From the NCBI GenBank assembly GCA_019639155.1, contig JAHBSJ010000007.1, forward strand, positions 109,429 to 173,428: DNA of 64,000 nucleotides, read 5' to 3'. Of this stretch, positions 62,800-64,000 are shown piece by piece. The notes beneath the pieces were generated by a model. The model searched no databases and was not told the DNA's origin. It was given only the letters and a program-made list of their open reading frames with translations. Every line of letters starts with the position of its first letter. Positions within the stretch are counted from its first letter, which is position 1. The position numbers were made by a program, and so were the translations under genes. Origin of the DNA: Acidobacteriota bacterium (GTDB taxonomy: Bacteria; Acidobacteriota; Blastocatellia; Pyrinomonadales; Pyrinomonadaceae).

Positions 62800-63096
62800 T
62801 TAACCGAGCACTTTCTTGAACCACCAACGCAGGCCGACGAAGAGGAAGCGGTAGTCTTTCATAAATTCGGGCGGCTTGCCCTCGAAATAGTGGCCGACGA
62901 ACTGCAGTATCCAGCCGACGACAAAAAGCCCGACGGCGACCATCCACAGATTGCTTACGAAAAAACAGGCCGGTATCAGCAGGATCGAAACGGCGATCAT
63001 CGGTATGCCGAATTTATGCGTCAATTTGTTCATCGGGTGCTGATGGCTTTCGGAATATTCCTCGATCCAATCGTCCCAGCTTCTTCCACCCATCAT
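62800..63096 (-). CDS. DUF962/Mpo1-like membrane protein
   Basis: A 98-residue protein with two membrane segments (GIPMIAVSILLIPACFF and LWMVAVGLFVVGWILQFVGHY) and the family motif HPMNKLTH plus FVGHYFEGKPP. Yeast Mpo1 of this family is an iron-dependent 2-hydroxy-fatty acid dioxygenase; the histidines are conserved. AGGAGG lies 8 nt before the first ATG, inside the upstream gene's end. Confidence 0.85.
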   Translation of the reverse strand: MMGGRSWDDWIEEYSESHQHPMNKLTHKFGIPMIAVSILLIPACFFVSNLWMVAVGLFVVGWILQFVGHYFEGKPPEFMKDYRFLFVGLRWWFKKVLG

Positions 63097-63098
63097 AC

Positions 63099-63260
63099 TT
63101 AGTTCCTCCTCGCGGCCAGCCAGGCGGCGGCCGCTGCCAAACCGAATGAAATTGCGGGAAAGACGCCGTCGGTCAGATGCTGCAAAACAACGAAGACGAT
63201 AACACCGACAGCGACGCCAAATATCAACTTTCTCCAGAATGATACACCGAGTTTTATCAC
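63099..63260 (-). CDS. 53-residue single-pass membrane protein
   Basis: GTG 63260 overlaps the folA stop (GTGA). The 53-residue product has a basic N-terminus (KLGVSFWRKL), one hydrophobic segment (IFGVAVGVIVFVVL) and a second weaker one (FGLAAAAAWLAA), then RRN. It ends inside the ribosome-binding site of the DUF962 gene, so the three are one operon. No family known; function unknown. Confidence 0.7.
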   Translation of the reverse strand: MIKLGVSFWRKLIFGVAVGVIVFVVLQHLTDGVFPAISFGLAAAAAWLAARRN

Positions 63261-63727
63261 CGCTGAAATATCTTCACGCGTAAACCGTCGCCGAGTTCCT
63301 TCTTCTCGGTCTCGGTAAAGCCATCAAGAAAATCACGCGGCATAAAAGTATCTGCATCGTCGATGGTCTCGGGTATCTCGGTGACGATCCATTTGTCGAT
63401 AACGTCGGCAAATTCGGCATAGGTCGCCGCGCCGCCGATGATGAAGACGTCGCGGTTCAGATATTTCGCCAGCTCGACGACCTCTTCCTTTGCATGCAGC
63501 CGCATCACCTGCGGCGGTGTCTCAACGCGGCCTGAACGCGACAGCACGACGTTCAAACGCCCCGGCAGCGGCCGCCCGATCGACTCCCATGTTCTCGAAC
63601 CCATAACGACAGCACCGCCCATCGTCGTTTCCTTGAAAAACTTCAGATCAGCGCTGTAATGCCACGGCAGCTTGCCGCCGCGGCCGATGGCATAATTCCG
63701 GGAAATTGCAACGATGCCGATGATCAT
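63257..63727 (-). CDS. folA: Dihydrofolate reductase
   Basis: A 156-residue enzyme: IIGIVAISRNYAIGRGGKLPWH, MGSRTWESIG, LPGRLNVVLSRS and VFIIGGAATYAEF. It reduces dihydrofolate with NADPH. ATG 63727 is chosen; a GTG at 63736 would add three residues. The start is embedded in a 7-bp tandem repeat with no classical ribosome-binding site. Confidence 0.95.
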   Translation of the reverse strand: MIIGIVAISRNYAIGRGGKLPWHYSADLKFFKETTMGGAVVMGSRTWESIGRPLPGRLNVVLSRSGRVETPPQVMRLHAKEEVVELAKYLNRDVFIIGGAATYAEFADVIDKWIVTEIPETIDDADTFMPRDFLDGFTETEKKELGDGLRVKIFQR

Positions 63728-63758
63728 ACTTGTCACTTGTCACTAAACACTTGTCACT
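63728..63758. repeat. 7-bp tandem repeat before folA
   Basis: Units ACTTGTC, ACTTGTC, ACTAAAC, ACTTGTC and a partial ACT follow one another on the plus strand, reading as GACAAGT on the folA strand. They lie between the DUF2071 stop and the folA ATG. The pattern is like the GTGAAA repeat at 5838. Confidence 0.8.
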
Positions 63759-64000
63759 GGATAGACGATCCTTTGTAAACCGCGATCTCTGAGCCTTTTG
63801 CGAGGACGACGGAATACGGTTTTGTTTCGGTGAGGAACGCGAATTCCTCGCCGTACGTGCAGCCGAGATCGACGTTGGTCTGCGGGTTTTGCACTTCGTA
63901 CAGCTCCCATTTCGGGTGCTCGACCTTGTATTCGTCGGTGCCTTTTTTGCGTTTTGTATAGCCCCAATAATGCTCGATGATGAATTCTTCGTGCGAGCCT
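63754..64000 (-). CDS. DUF2071 family protein, C-terminal part
   Basis: The frame enters from the window edge and reads FIIEHYWGYTKR, GTDEYKVEHPKWELYEV and YGEEFAFLTE before its stop. EHYWGYTRR and VEHPxWxxYE are hallmarks of the DUF2071/YqjF family, a widespread protein of unknown function with an acetoacetate-decarboxylase-like fold. The N-terminal part is outside the window. Confidence 0.7.
   Translation of the reverse strand, partial: GSHEEFIIEHYWGYTKRKKGTDEYKVEHPKWELYEVQNPQTNVDLGCTYGEEFAFLTETKPYSVVLAKGSEIAVYKGSSIQ

Overview
The window reads as bacterial chromosome, moderately GC-rich and densely coded on both strands, with no rRNA, phage module, insertion sequence or CRISPR array. The best lineage guess is Acidobacteriota, probably the Blastocatellia/Pyrinomonadales side. 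Supporting features are a winged-helix plus TPR membrane regulator, a tandem pair of secreted VWA proteins of the 'VWFA-related Acidobacterial domain' type, an Agl23/TIGR03663-type membrane glycosyltransferase, a FecR protein with aromatic repeats and a proline-rich tail, and an RNase E/G with a huge insert. This is inference from gene content; no search was run.

Layout. 1-9.4 kb: secreted and envelope genes (NTF2-like protein, FecR protein, a paired M16 protease operon, a POT peptide transporter, a cupin-like protein), then a CAT-anticodon tRNA. 9.6-14.3 kb: a PepSY membrane protein, a Cys/Met-rich CPMK-repeat protein and a TonB-dependent receptor behind ychF, which look metal-related. 14.5-19.9 kb: two large multi-TM GT-C-like proteins and a secreted M20 amidohydrolase. 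19.9-23.0 kb: a PhnD/PhnC/PhnE-type ABC importer whose start lies under a Fur-like palindrome, facing a dps gene whose promoter is covered by a PerR-like palindrome. 23.0-27.3 kb: PilN/PilO/PilP-like assembly genes with a pseudopilin, and an FHA-GGDEF diguanylate cyclase. 27.5-33.9 kb: a proteostasis island (hsp20, clpB, grpE, clpC-like) opened by an HspR-type HAIR operator. 33.9-42.3 kb: a VapBC pair, RNase E/G, a DNA polymerase I lacking the 5' nuclease domain in an operon with an SRAP protein, and phosphomannomutase. 42.5-47.8 kb: the VWA pair, YbaN, then a catechol/quinone module (MarR, FMN reductase, extradiol dioxygenase, and a divergent catechol O-methyltransferase). 47.8-54 kb: a coupled operon of aldehyde dehydrogenase, a small unknown gene and an alanyl-tRNA synthetase lacking its catalytic domain and carrying an in-frame palindromic insertion. 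54-61.4 kb: DinB protein, RHH/RelE and VapBC toxin-antitoxin pairs, decayed gene fragments, a winged-helix/TPR regulator and transketolase. 61.4-64 kb: FGGY kinase, a DUF962 protein, a 53-residue membrane protein, dihydrofolate reductase and a partial DUF2071 gene.

How it fits together. Stress handling is the recurring theme: heat shock, iron/peroxide (Dps and two Fur-family palindromes), quinone/catechol chemistry, DNA abasic sites (SRAP), and three toxin-antitoxin pairs. Several promoters sit so close to their start codons that leaderless mRNAs are likely (marR, vapB at 61412, the phnD-like gene). Clear oddities are the headless alanyl-tRNA synthetase with its 81-bp hairpin insertion, a transketolase-tail remnant 3 kb from the intact gene, the S1-interrupting insert in RNase E/G, and short tandem repeats beside genes.
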